Source: Aquilonibacter sp963703325
GTDB taxonomy: Bacteria; Vulcanimicrobiota; Vulcanimicrobiia; Vulcanimicrobiales; Vulcanimicrobiaceae
Assembly (NCBI GenBank): GCA_963703325.1
Contig: OY969805.1
Coordinates: 1,302,001 to 1,366,000, forward strand
Direction of reading: 5' to 3'
DNA length: 64,000 nucleotides
How positions within the stretch are numbered: position 1 is the stretch's first letter; the number at the start of each line of letters is the position of its first letter. The notes below the pieces were generated by a model that was not told the DNA's origin, did not search any database, and worked only from the letters and a program-made list of their open reading frames with translations. This document shows positions 17,677-26,085 of the stretch, piece after piece. The position numbers and the translations under genes were made by a program.

Positions 17677-18125
17677 GGTTGCATCTGGTCGATGTGGCCC
17701 TGCAGTGAGATATAGGTTCCGCGCTGCGTTTGCATCATCAGCAAAACGTCGTGCGGTGAAAGTTGGGTCGAAGAGTGGCGGAGCTGCTGCTGATCACCGG
17801 TGAGGTTCACGTAAATCGTCCCGGTAATGAGGTGGATCTCGTGCGTCTGGCCGTTCTGTTCGAACTTCATGGTCGACGGCAAACAGCGCAGGATTGAGCC
17901 GGCATAGCTACAGGCCGCGCGGTCGATGACGAGGACGCCTTTGCGATCCTTCGACCCGATTCGCAAGGAGCGCTGCGCCACGCGAATCAGAACGTCGTGA
18001 TAGACCTGGACGCTGCCATCGCTCTGCTGCACGCGCACCGTTCCGGTCGCATCGGCACCCGCGACGGTGAGGGCGCCAAAAATGGAGATAAGAAGCAAGA
18101 TGGCGAAAGCATGCCGAGCATGCAT
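17673..18125 (-). CDS. Small secreted protein, module copy B
   Basis: A 150-residue protein, the same length as its homologue at 7456-7908. Signal peptide at residues 1-25, then TVRVQQSDGSVQVY, AACSYAGSILRCLP (two Cys nine apart), GTIYVNL and TQRGTYISLQGHIDQ. All these blocks match copy A. The conserved QQSDGSV and GTIY blocks suggest a small beta domain stabilised by one disulfide. The ATG is used as start since it gives a good signal peptide; upstream frames continue into the divergent DUF4239 gene. It is first in the two-gene module. Confidence 0.75.
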   Translation of the reverse strand: MHARHAFAILLLISIFGALTVAGADATGTVRVQQSDGSVQVYHDVLIRVAQRSLRIGSKDRKGVLVIDRAACSYAGSILRCLPSTMKFEQNGQTHEIHLITGTIYVNLTGDQQQLRHSSTQLSPHDVLLMMQTQRGTYISLQGHIDQMQP

Positions 18126-18172
18126 AGTGATACCTCCTCTGCGAACCCATAGGTTGCCGGGTAAATGATATC

Positions 18173-18952
18173 ATGTCCGACTTGATTTTCCGCGATCCGC
18201 CGGTGATCTTCATCGGAGTGGTCGTCATCATTTTGGTGGCGGTGCTCGAGCTGACGTACCGCCTCGGCGGTCCGCTGGTGCGCCACTTCGAGACTAACGA
18301 CGAGCTATGGAACGCGATCCAAACCGGACTGCTCGCGCTCGTTGCGTTCATGTTGGGCTTCTCGTTTTCGCAAGCACAAGGGCGTTACGATGCCCGCCGC
18401 GAGCTGGTCGTCAAAGAAGCCAACGATATCGGGACGACCTGGCTGCGCGCCGGCCAGCTTCCCGGGCCGTCGCGTGGCGAGTTTCGACGCACGCTGGTCC
18501 ACTACACGGCGCTCCGCTTGCAAGCCTACGCGGCGCTGAGCGATCCTAACGTGTTCGATTACCAGGTCAACGACAGTACGCGCGATCTGGGTGTACTGTG
18601 GGGCATCGCCTCGGACGCGCTGCGTGCGCACCAAAACAATCTCGGATATTCACTCTTGATGCAGACGCTCAATAACACGATCGACGATTCGAGCGATCAG
18701 AGGGCGGTACTCACGCAGCACGTGCCGGTCGCCGCGGTGACGCTGACGTTCTTGCTGATTGTCGTCGCCGTATTCTCACTTGGACTGAGCTTTGCACGCG
18801 CGGGTGCGCGACCGGCCGTCTTTTCGATGATCTACATTGCGGCGATCGTACTCGTGTTTGAGATGGTCGTCGACTACGACCGCCCGCAGACCGGCCTGAT
18901 TCGTGTCTCCCTTGCCCCAATGCAGTGGCAACTGGAGGCGATGCAGCGGTGA
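18173..18952 (+). CDS. DUF4239-like (bestrophin-like) membrane protein
   Basis: The 259-residue protein has two N-terminal hydrophobic helices (FIGVVVIILVAVLELTY; AIQTGLLALVAFMLGFSFSQ), a long cytosolic or periplasmic helical middle with VVKEANDIGTTWLRAGQLPG, and two C-terminal helices (AAVTLTFLLIVVAVFSLGL; FSMIYIAAIVLVFEMVV). This four-helix arrangement and the EANDIGTTWLRA motif fit DUF4239 proteins, whose function is not established. Its stop overlaps the ATG of the phosphoesterase gene by one base (TGATG), so the two are probably co-translated. Confidence 0.7.
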   Translation: MSDLIFRDPPVIFIGVVVIILVAVLELTYRLGGPLVRHFETNDELWNAIQTGLLALVAFMLGFSFSQAQGRYDARRELVVKEANDIGTTWLRAGQLPGPSRGEFRRTLVHYTALRLQAYAALSDPNVFDYQVNDSTRDLGVLWGIASDALRAHQNNLGYSLLMQTLNNTIDDSSDQRAVLTQHVPVAAVTLTFLLIVVAVFSLGLSFARAGARPAVFSMIYIAAIVLVFEMVVDYDRPQTGLIRVSLAPMQWQLEAMQR

Positions 18953-19950
18953 TGGTGTGGCTCGCGCTGCTTCTCGCCGCCATGTTGCCTGCCGACGCGG
19001 CGATTCCACGATACACGCACATCTTTGTGATCGTTGAAGAGAACAAAGACTACGCGCGAATCGTCGGCAGCGCCGATGCGCCGGCGATCACGAGTTTGGC
19101 GAGAACCTACGGTTCGGCGTCGCGCTTCTATGCCGAGACGCATCCGAGCGAACCGAACTACGTCGCGATGGTGGGCGGCTACACCTACGGCATCCGTGAC
19201 GACGATGCGTTCTACTGTAAACCGCACGATGCACGGCCGTATTGCGCGCACAGCGACCGGCCGGGCTACGTGAATCACACGATTGACGCCCCGAACCTTG
19301 CCACGCAATTGGACGCGGCCGGGCTCTCGTGGAAAAACTACGAAGAGTCACTTCCGCACCCGGGCTCGCTCGCGGTCGTCTCCGGATATTACGCCTCAAA
19401 GCATTCGGGTTTCATTAATTTCGCCGGCGTCCAGCACGACCCGCGCCTGGCGCAGCACTTGGTCGGCTTTGACACGCTCGACGCTGATCTGCATAGCGGC
19501 AACCTTCCGTCATTGAGCGTCATCGTGCCCAATGTGTGCAACGAGATGCACGGCGCGAGCGAAGCGGGAACGCCCGCCGATTGCCGTTTCGATGCGCCGT
19601 CGGCACTGATCGCTCGCGGCGACCGCGAGATTGCAATGCTAACCCATGCAATCATGACGTCGGCGGCGTGGTCGCAAGGCAACGACGCGATCGTCGTCAC
19701 CTTCGATGAAGATGACGGCGGTGGAACGCAGGGCTGCTGCGGCAACGATCGTTCGGATCCGGCAAATGCCGGCGGGGGTCATATTCCGACTATCGTGATC
19801 ACCAACCACGGACCGCGCGGCGTGGTCGATCCGACCCCGTACAATCACTACTCGCTCCTGCGCACGCTCGAGGACGCCTTCGGCATCCACGACTACCTCA
19901 TGCGCGCGGGTGCGCCGGGCGTGGTGCCTATGGTAGATTTGTTCAAATAG
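18952..19950 (+). CDS. Secreted phosphoesterase (acid phosphatase/phospholipase C-like family)
   Basis: Starting from the ATG that overlaps the previous stop, this 332-residue protein has a signal peptide (MVWLALLLAAMLPADA) and a phosphoesterase-family (PF04185-like) core: HIFVIVEENKDYARIVG (nucleophile-site region), ETHPSEPNYVAMVGGYTYGI, VPNVCNEMHG, VTFDEDDGGGTQG and the metal-site GGHIPTIVITNHGP with NHYSLLRTLEDAFG. The family includes acid phosphatases and phospholipases C. It probably acts on phosphate esters outside the cytoplasm. A more distant relative lies at 62023-64000. Confidence 0.82.
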   Translation: MVWLALLLAAMLPADAAIPRYTHIFVIVEENKDYARIVGSADAPAITSLARTYGSASRFYAETHPSEPNYVAMVGGYTYGIRDDDAFYCKPHDARPYCAHSDRPGYVNHTIDAPNLATQLDAAGLSWKNYEESLPHPGSLAVVSGYYASKHSGFINFAGVQHDPRLAQHLVGFDTLDADLHSGNLPSLSVIVPNVCNEMHGASEAGTPADCRFDAPSALIARGDREIAMLTHAIMTSAAWSQGNDAIVVTFDEDDGGGTQGCCGNDRSDPANAGGGHIPTIVITNHGPRGVVDPTPYNHYSLLRTLEDAFGIHDYLMRAGAPGVVPMVDLFK

Positions 19951-19973
19951 GAAACGCGCCGATGGAGGGTGCC

Positions 19974-21146
19974 ATGACCTTAGCTCGCCTCGACTTTCTC
20001 GTTGGAGCGGCGTCCGCTGCCGCCGCGACAACGGTCACGCTTCCGTTTGCCAACGGCGAGCGGCCGTTGGCCGCCTTTCCGCAGAAACGGGATCTGATCG
20101 TACTTACGCCGAGGCCGCCGCAGCTTGAAACACCGTTTGGGATCTTTGACGACGGCCTGCTTACGCCGAACGACGCATTTTACGTGCGCTGGCACCTCGC
20201 CGGCATTCCAACCACCGTTGACGGCGCATCGCACCGCATCAAGATTCACGGCAGCGTCAAGCGTCCGCTGAGCTTGAGCGTCGACGACCTGCGCACGCAA
20301 TTCGAGCGCGTCGAGATCGTCGCCGTCAATCAATGTTCGGGCAACAGTCGCGGGCGGTTTTCGCCCCGCGTTCCGGGTGGACAGTGGGACAACGGCGCGA
20401 TGGGCAACGCGCGGTGGACCGGAGCGCGCCTCCTCGACGTCCTAGCCGAGGCCGGTCTCAAGGATAGCGCGATGCAGATTCGTTTCCGCGGACTCGAACA
20501 GCCGCTCCTCGATACGACACCGCCGTTTGTTAAAGCACTCTCGATCCACGACCTCGATAATAATATGATGATCGCCTACGAGATGAACGGTGAACCCCTG
20601 CCGCTGCTCAACGGCTACCCCGTAAGGCTCGTCGTTCCGGGATGGTACGCGACGTACTGGATGAAGATGCTCGAGCAGATCGAGGCGATCGACACGATCG
20701 ACGACAACTTCTGGATGAAAACGGCCTACCGCATTCCGGACACGCCGGGAAACACGGTGAAGCCGGATCAGACCGGGTATCCCACGATCCCGATCAACAA
20801 GCTGACCGTGCGTTCGTTCATTACCAACGTGACGAGCGGTCAAACGATCGCGCCCGGCGCCCAAACGATTCGCGGCATCGCCTTCGACAGCGGTACAGGG
20901 ATCCGGCAGGTCGAGTTTTCGTCGGATGGCGGCTCGACGTGGAACAAAGCGTCACTCGGCGAGAACCTCGGCAACTTTTCATTCCGGCGATGGGAGATCG
21001 GCTTCACCGCGCGACGCGGAAATGCTTACGTGCTCGCCTGCCGTGCCACGACGAACGACGGCAAAACGCAAACGGCGATTCCCGTCTGGAATCCGGGCGG
21101 CTATTTGCGCAATGTGATCGAGACCTACGAGGTACATGTCTCATGA
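19974..21146 (+). CDS. Sulfite-oxidase-like molybdopterin oxidoreductase
   Basis: The ATG at 19974 is chosen because GGAGGG stands six bases upstream; it gives 390 residues with an export signal (about 1-27). The fold is oxidoreductase molybdopterin-binding: the molybdenum-ligand Cys121 in VAVNQCSGNSRG, then WDNGAMGNARWTGARL, YPVRLVVPGWYATYWMKML, and the Mo-cofactor dimerisation domain (Ig-like) with IRGIAFDSGTGIRQVEFS. Sulfite dehydrogenases of this type pass electrons to a c-type cytochrome, and one is encoded directly downstream with an ATGA overlap. Sulfite is the likely, not proven, substrate. Molybdenum would come from the ABC transporter at 12.5-14.8 kb. Confidence 0.85.
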   Translation: MTLARLDFLVGAASAAAATTVTLPFANGERPLAAFPQKRDLIVLTPRPPQLETPFGIFDDGLLTPNDAFYVRWHLAGIPTTVDGASHRIKIHGSVKRPLSLSVDDLRTQFERVEIVAVNQCSGNSRGRFSPRVPGGQWDNGAMGNARWTGARLLDVLAEAGLKDSAMQIRFRGLEQPLLDTTPPFVKALSIHDLDNNMMIAYEMNGEPLPLLNGYPVRLVVPGWYATYWMKMLEQIEAIDTIDDNFWMKTAYRIPDTPGNTVKPDQTGYPTIPINKLTVRSFITNVTSGQTIAPGAQTIRGIAFDSGTGIRQVEFSSDGGSTWNKASLGENLGNFSFRRWEIGFTARRGNAYVLACRATTNDGKTQTAIPVWNPGGYLRNVIETYEVHVS

Positions 21147-21454
21147 ATGACCGCGTACTGCGCACTGCCGTGCTTGCTTCGGCCCTGGTCATTCTGGGCG
21201 CGGCGTCTTCCACCGTGACGATCACGTTGCCGCCGGACAATGTCCAATTCGAACCCGGACCCGGCGCCGACCTCGCCACGGCGAATTGTGCGACCTGTCA
21301 CTCCGCGGCGTACATCTACGTGCAACCGCCGTTGAACCGTAAACAGTGGACCGCGGAGGTGCTCAAGATGCAGAAGGCGTACGGCGCGCCCGTCGCGGAC
21401 CGCGACGTCGGCGCAATCGTAGACTATCTCTTGACACAGAACGGGAGGCCATAA
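21143..21454 (+). CDS. Small c-type cytochrome, partner of the molybdoenzyme
   Basis: The ATG overlaps the stop of the sulfite-oxidase-like gene (ATGA). The 103-residue product has a signal peptide and a single haem motif CATCH (Cys49, Cys52, His53); Met76 in EVLKMQKAYG is a plausible sixth ligand. The C-terminal DVGAIVDYLLTQNG helix is typical for class I cytochromes. It matches SorB-type subunits that accept electrons from sulfite dehydrogenase in the periplasm. Confidence 0.85.
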   Translation: MNDRVLRTAVLASALVILGAASSTVTITLPPDNVQFEPGPGADLATANCATCHSAAYIYVQPPLNRKQWTAEVLKMQKAYGAPVADRDVGAIVDYLLTQNGRP

Positions 21455-21495
21455 GCTAACATCCGCCCTGCCGGTTGCCGATGTTTTGCAATAAT

Positions 21496-21519
21496 GGGTA
21501 AACCGGGTAATAGGTAACC
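21496..21519 (+). promoter_or_regulatory. Threefold GGTAA direct repeat before a small gene
   Basis: The GGTAA core occurs three times at 8-9 base spacing just before the ATG at 21521. It could be a regulator-binding array or part of the 5' untranslated region. No match to a known site is claimed. Confidence 0.25.
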
Positions 21520-21520
21520 A

Positions 21521-21694
21521 ATGGAACTCCAAGAGATCATCAGTCAAGCAGAATCGATCGCTCGTGCGGCACACTCGAAGGCCCGGCACGCCGATTTGGA
21601 GTCGACCGTCGAAGAGTTCGAACATTCGGAAATCCGCAGCCTACGGTCCCTAGCGCGCGTGTACCGGATGCTGCAATGGCCCCCGCAGCAATAG
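21521..21694 (+). CDS. Small helical hypothetical protein (57 residues)
   Basis: An ATG opens a 57-residue frame ending in TAG at 21692-21694. The product is charged and helical (MELQEIISQAESIARAAHSK, then SEIRSLRSLARVYRML), with heptad-like spacing of Leu, Ile and Ala that would suit a short coiled coil. No signal peptide and no Cys. No family recognised. The upstream bases hold a threefold GGTAA repeat but no strong ribosome-binding site, so the call rests on composition and spacing. Confidence 0.45.
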   Translation: MELQEIISQAESIARAAHSKARHADLESTVEEFEHSEIRSLRSLARVYRMLQWPPQQ

Positions 21695-21707
21695 GTTCGA
21701 ATCCGTT

Positions 21708-21959
21708 CTAACCGGTTCTGCGCACGATTGTAAGCGGCTCGAAGGTCTGCACGTCGTACTTCGTGGCGTCCTCCACCCACGCGGCGACCGCGTTGCCGAT
21801 GAGCGGCTCCCAAAATGCTTGCGCCCAGTCGTGCTTCGATTTCCACTGTGTTACGAGCAGCATGCGCGTCTTCGCCTCGTCGGTGATGACGGCTCCCTCG
21901 CAAAAGCCCTCGAGCGCAGAAACCTCCTGTTGCATCAATAGCGTTGCCGCTTCGGTCAC
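21708..21959 (-). CDS. Antibiotic-biosynthesis-monooxygenase-like (ABM) protein, N-terminus uncertain
   Basis: The 83 residues from a GTG at 21959 hold the end of an ABM ferredoxin-like fold: SALEGFCEGAVITDEAKTRM and TQWKSKHDWAQAFWEPLIG. The frame remains open upstream with family-like sequence (EVYRCLHHVAAENFAKV) back to a TAA near 22012, but contains no start codon there. Just beyond, an ATG at 22027 opens a different frame. Either the gene lost its first strand, or a one- or two-base indel separates the true start from the rest. Such proteins act as small haem-degrading or quinone monooxygenases, or stress proteins; role here unknown. Confidence 0.55.
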   Translation of the reverse strand: MTEAATLLMQQEVSALEGFCEGAVITDEAKTRMLLVTQWKSKHDWAQAFWEPLIGNAVAAWVEDATKYDVQTFEPLTIVRRTG

Positions 21960-22148
21960 CTTCGCGAAATTCTCGGCCGCAACGTGGTGGAGACAGCGAT
22001 AAACTTCAGCGTATTAGGCTCGATCATAGGCCGATTATACTCCTATAGCAGCAACCTATCGTAGGCGAGACTTACAGCCCATTTCTTTGCGCAACGGGCG
22101 AGCGTAAGATGGGTTGGCGACAAATACCGCGCTGAATCGGAGTGTTTC

Positions 22149-22964
22149 ATGCCGCAGACTCAAACGATGACCTATAAACTTGGCCGTTTGCCGAGAACCC
22201 ATGATCCCAATATTCCGCATCTCAGTGCGCTGCTCGGCGGCGTAACGCCGCCGCCGCCGCCGGCCTCCGTCGACTACACACAAAGCATGCCGCAAGCACC
22301 GAATGCTTTCGGCATGATGCTCAACAATACGCTCGGCGATTGCACCTGCGCGGCGTTCTACCACGCGCGTCAGGTGTGGACGTTCCACTCGTCGGGCACG
22401 ACGCAGACCGCACCCGATACCGACGTCGAACTGCTCTACGAAAAAGCTTGCGGCTACAATCCGTCAAAAGGCGGCGAAGGCCCCGGCGGCAACGAGCAGC
22501 ACGTGCTCACCTACGTTCACAAGAGCGGCGCGCCGATCGGTCCCGAGGGCGCTCCGCCGGTCGATAAGATCCTCGGTTTCGTCGAAGTCGACCCGCGCAT
22601 TATCGATGACGTCAAGCGCACCATCTTTAACGCCGGGGTCGCGTACATCGGCTTCAACGTCCCCGCGAACATCATGCCCAACAACGCACCGCCGCCGCAA
22701 ACGTGGACGGTGGCGCCGGGAAATCCGCAAATCGTCGGCGGCCACGCGGTCGTACTTCCGGGCTATGATGCCGACGGTGCGATCGTCATCTCGTGGGGAC
22801 AGCTGTACAAGATGACGTGGCAATTCTTCTCAACGTACGTCGATGAGGTCTACAATATCAGCGACGCTGCGTGGGCGACCAGCGCTTTTGCCAAGACGCG
22901 CAACCTGCGGCTGCCGGCCGGTCTCACCGAAGCGGAACTTGCGAACCAGATGCGCTTCGTGTAA
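22149..22964 (+). CDS. Papain-fold-like cysteine peptidase-type hypothetical protein
   Basis: The 271-residue protein has no signal peptide. A possible catalytic Cys65 or Cys67 sits in NTLGDCTCAAFYHARQVW at the start of a helix, and a His199 is in IVGGHAVVLPGYDADG, followed by ISWGQLYKMTW; Cys, His and a polar residue before Trp in this order are the layout of papain-like folds. A Pro run (residues 34-38) separates an N-terminal segment. I know similar proteins only as uncharacterised. Its 3' end overlaps the convergent MFS gene by about 40 bases. Confidence 0.55.
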   Translation: MPQTQTMTYKLGRLPRTHDPNIPHLSALLGGVTPPPPPASVDYTQSMPQAPNAFGMMLNNTLGDCTCAAFYHARQVWTFHSSGTTQTAPDTDVELLYEKACGYNPSKGGEGPGGNEQHVLTYVHKSGAPIGPEGAPPVDKILGFVEVDPRIIDDVKRTIFNAGVAYIGFNVPANIMPNNAPPPQTWTVAPGNPQIVGGHAVVLPGYDADGAIVISWGQLYKMTWQFFSTYVDEVYNISDAAWATSAFAKTRNLRLPAGLTEAELANQMRFV

Positions 22965-24101
22965 GGAAGAACGGAATCGCGAGCGCTTGTAACGCGATTG
23001 AAAACACCACTAAGCCGGGAATCGAGTGGTCAAGGAGCGCGCCTTCGAGCGCGCTCCCCGCGAACCACGCAACACCAAAGATCAGATCGTAGAGACCGAA
23101 CGTCGTCGCCCCGCGACGCTGCGTGATCACGCTCGCTATCAACGCAAGCAGCAGCGAATCTTGTACGACGGTCCCGACACCCCACAGCGCGGCACCGATC
23201 TCGGCCGTCAGGCCGTTCCCGAGGAATGCCAGCACCGTCGCAACGGCCGTCACGACGATCGCGGCGCCGACCGTGCCATTTCCGCGCGTATCGAGCAGCC
23301 GTCCCAGCAGCGGCGCAGAGACGGCGGCGACGAACATCGCGACCGCATACCACACCGAGATCGACGCGGCGCTTCCGATATGATCGCGTTGAAATCGGTA
23401 CGAAATCAGCGCAAAATCGACGAATCCCGCGGCGACCAGCGCGCCGCCGATGGCGTATTGCCAGAATGCGCGCGGATCGCGCAGCCTCGGGCCTTCGGCG
23501 TTGGGATTGCTCGGCATGATTTTGGCGCCGGCGAGCGACGCGGGCGCGAGCGCGACGAGCGTGAGTACGGCCGGTACGAGCAGCGCGGCAAAGCCCGCCG
23601 AGAAGTTTCCGGTACGCGCGATCGTGAAGGCGACGATCAGTGGTCCTGTCGTCGCGCCGATTTGATCCATCAATTCGTTGGTACCGAACGCGCGACCACT
23701 GCCGATCTCGCGTCCGGCTTCCGCGATGACCGACGAGACGACGGGCTTACGAATGCCGCGGCCGACGCGCTCACCGATGACCAAGCCCGCCGCCGCGGGC
23801 CACGACCCGGCCAGGGCGAGCGCCGGAACGCAGAACATGTTAATGATGTAGCCCACCCACGCTTCGATCCAGTAGCGCCCGGTGCGGTCGGCGAGAACGC
23901 CTGCAACCGAGCGGATCGCATAGCCGGCCAGCTCCCCACCCCCGCGATGAGGCCGACGGCGGTCGCGCTTGCGCCCAAGTGGTTCAAAAATGCGCCGACT
24001 TCGCCGCGCGCGCCCTCGTAGGCCATATCGGCGAAGAGATTGACGATGCCCATCAGCACGACGAAGCGCGTGGCGAGCGAGCGAATCCGCGGAAGCCTCA
24101 T
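22924..24101 (-). CDS. MFS transporter, frameshifted near the N-terminus
   Basis: The N-terminal helix region reads in one frame from the ATG at 24101 (MRLPRIRSLATRFVVLMGIV, then LFADMAYEGARGEVGAFLNH and ATAVGLIAGVG) and continues in another frame from about 23937 (GELAGYAIRSVAGVLADRTG and the remaining helices). The shift is at a GGGG run (23934-23937), where removal of one G restores a single frame of about 392 residues with 12 predicted helices and the MFS loop ADRTGRYWIE. It resembles drug/sugar exporters of the family. Sequencing indel or recent mutation cannot be told apart here. Confidence 0.75.
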
Positions 24102-24152
24102 GCACGTTTACCTAAGGGATATGGTTACAAAGAGCGGCGAAAGTGTGCCTTG

Positions 24153-24683
24153 GTGGATGACGCAAGCCAGCTCATGGAGCGAGTACGCGCCCGCGATCCC
24201 GATGCTTTCGAAGCGATCTACGATCGGTTCAGCCGGCTCGTGTATGGCGTTGCGCTGCGCGTGCTCGGCGACCAAGCCGCGGCTGAGGACGTGACCCAAG
24301 CCGTGTTCTTGAAACTCTGGAACGCTCCGCAAGGCTATCGGGAGGGGAACCTCACAGCATGGCTCGTTCGGGTCACCCGCAACCGCGCGCTCGATGTCGT
24401 GCGCGCGCGGGCGGCGCATCCCCAGGTTGAGCTTTCCGAAGCGCTGCCCGAAACCGATGTGCTCGAAGACGCGGTCTTCGCGCGTCTCGATGGCGTCGCC
24501 GTGCGTCGCGCGCTCGCGCAGCTTTCCGAACATGAACGCTCGTTGATCGAACTTGGATTCTTTGCCGGCCTCACCCACCAAGAACTCGCGCGTCGTACCG
24601 GCTCGCCGCTCGGCACGGTCAAGACGCGGATTCGCACGGCGTTGCGCAAGCTGCGCGCTGCGCTCGAAGGGGTGACGGCATGA
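24153..24683 (+). CDS. ECF RNA polymerase sigma factor
   Basis: Using the GTG at 24153, the product has 176 residues with sigma region 2 (DAFEAIYDRFSRLVYGVALR, DQAAAEDVTQAVFLKLW) and region 4 (LSEHERSLIELGFFAGLTHQ, GSPLGTVKTRIRTALRKLR). A TTG one codon earlier is also possible. It overlaps its anti-sigma gene by four bases (ATGA), the typical arrangement. Target promoters cannot be deduced; the secreted protein gene at 25413 lies directly downstream and may be a target. Confidence 0.85.
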   Translation: MDDASQLMERVRARDPDAFEAIYDRFSRLVYGVALRVLGDQAAAEDVTQAVFLKLWNAPQGYREGNLTAWLVRVTRNRALDVVRARAAHPQVELSEALPETDVLEDAVFARLDGVAVRRALAQLSEHERSLIELGFFAGLTHQELARRTGSPLGTVKTRIRTALRKLRAALEGVTA

Positions 24684-25333
24684 GCGCGCACGACGAAATG
24701 CTCGATAACGTCGCCGCGTTGGCCCTAGGCTCGCTCGACGCACACGAGGTGCGGCTGGTGGAACTCCACATGCAAACCTGCGGCGAATGCCGTGCCGAGT
24801 ACGATGCCATGCGGCCGGTGGTCACCGCTGTCGGAACCGCTGCCGGCAGCGACGCCTCACCGAGTCCGCTTCTCAAGGCGCGCATCATGAAAGAAGTACG
24901 CGCCCAGAGCGTGCCAACGCGCCGCCGTACCTTCGTGCTCCCGTACGCACTTGCTGCCGCGTGTCTCTTGATCGTTGCCGGTCTGGGCGCAGTGGTCATC
25001 GAGCAGAATCATACGATCGCCGAACTTGCCGGCGCGCGACGCGTCGCGTTCACGCAGGGCGAAGTGCTCGTTGCTCCCGACCGGCTCTACGTTGCCGTTC
25101 ACGGGTTACGGGCGTTACCGGCGGGCAAAGTCTATCAAACGTGGACGCTGGCAAAGGGCGCGAAAACAATGACACCGTCGGTGACCTTCACGCCCGACGA
25201 AAGTGGCAGCGCGCTCGTGGCGATTCCCGCAAATACCGATACCACGGTCGCAACAGCGATCAGCGTCGAGCCGGCAGGCGGCTCGTTGCATCCGACGACC
25301 AAGCCGGTCGCTCTCGTCACGCTCCACTCGTAA
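24680..25333 (+). CDS. Anti-sigma factor, RskA-like, membrane-bound
   Basis: The 217-residue protein has an N-terminal zinc-finger-like anti-sigma domain (LVELHMQTCGECRAEYDAM; the usual His-x3-Cys-x2-Cys is visible as His-x3-Cys-x2-Cys in HMQTCGEC), one membrane helix at about residues 93-110 (YALAAACLLIVAGLGAVVI) and a periplasmic anti-sigma-K domain (VYQTWTLAKGAKTM, SALVAIPANTDTTVATAISV). It would hold the preceding sigma factor at the membrane until a signal, probably by proteolysis or redox change, releases it. Confidence 0.85.
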   Translation: MSAHDEMLDNVAALALGSLDAHEVRLVELHMQTCGECRAEYDAMRPVVTAVGTAAGSDASPSPLLKARIMKEVRAQSVPTRRRTFVLPYALAAACLLIVAGLGAVVIEQNHTIAELAGARRVAFTQGEVLVAPDRLYVAVHGLRALPAGKVYQTWTLAKGAKTMTPSVTFTPDESGSALVAIPANTDTTVATAISVEPAGGSLHPTTKPVALVTLHS

Positions 25334-25412
25334 AAAGAGTGGCGCGCGCCCAATCCAAGGTGGGCCAAGGCTCGTTTCTTCGGAGACTCACGTCTCTCAC
25401 TAGAAAGAAACT

Positions 25413-26069
25413 ATGCTAAAACAAACGTTCGTAACCACCGCCGCGGTCCTAGCTCTTTGCTTTGGATCTCTACCGGCCTCTGCAGCGGTGGGCAACATTC
25501 AAAATCTCGCCAATGCGTTCCCATCCGGGCCCGATCATGGTATGCCGGCTGGCTTAGCGGGCGGAGACGGAGCCCGTTACACCGGGACTCCCGATCTTGA
25601 CGCCGCCATTTCGCTGGTAACGGCCGGCGGAGCACCTGGATCGTTTTCGATCGTTCAGGCCATTACCGCGATGGCTGGTCCGTCGGTCGCAAATGCCGAG
25701 GTTGCCAAACTTACGAAGCAATATGGGCAAGAACGCGTATCGTCATACGTTATCGTTCAAAATTTCGCCGTCGACGACGCGGTTAAGCGTGCCACCGCTG
25801 CGGGCGTAAAATTCCCATCCCCGACGCTCCAGGGAGCGGCACTCGCAAAACGAGTCGTCACCCTTGGACTGATCAATGGTACGTACTACGAGGGCTATCA
25901 ACTCGATCACTTGGTGACCAATCCGATCCACGATGCCGTGATGAATGACATCGATGCCAAGTATGGGACCGTTGCCGACGCGAATTACCACTTGATTTCA
26001 AATCAAGCGCACTACGATCTCGCACAGGCTCTTGGCGCGACGAGCGTCAAGCTCGCACCGTACCACTAA
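25413..26069 (+). CDS. Secreted hypothetical protein
   Basis: The 218-residue product has a signal peptide (MLKQTFVTTAAVLALCFGSL, cut after ASA) and a mature part made mostly of helices, with a repeated Gly/Ala-rich start (NLANAFPSGPDHGMPAGLAG) and a C-terminal region with several His (LDHLVTNPIHDAVMNDID, YHLISNQAHYDLAQ) that could bind metal. I do not recognise a family. It is 79 bases downstream of the sigma/anti-sigma pair on the same strand, so regulation by that sigma factor is a reasonable guess. Confidence 0.6.
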   Translation: MLKQTFVTTAAVLALCFGSLPASAAVGNIQNLANAFPSGPDHGMPAGLAGGDGARYTGTPDLDAAISLVTAGGAPGSFSIVQAITAMAGPSVANAEVAKLTKQYGQERVSSYVIVQNFAVDDAVKRATAAGVKFPSPTLQGAALAKRVVTLGLINGTYYEGYQLDHLVTNPIHDAVMNDIDAKYGTVADANYHLISNQAHYDLAQALGATSVKLAPYH

Positions 26070-26085
26070 GACCTGTAGGTCCACT

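Noticed and set aside
22025..22040. TATAAT-like element as a firm promoter for the ABM-like gene
   Set aside because: A good -10 match but no -35 element at the proper distance; kept only as a remark.
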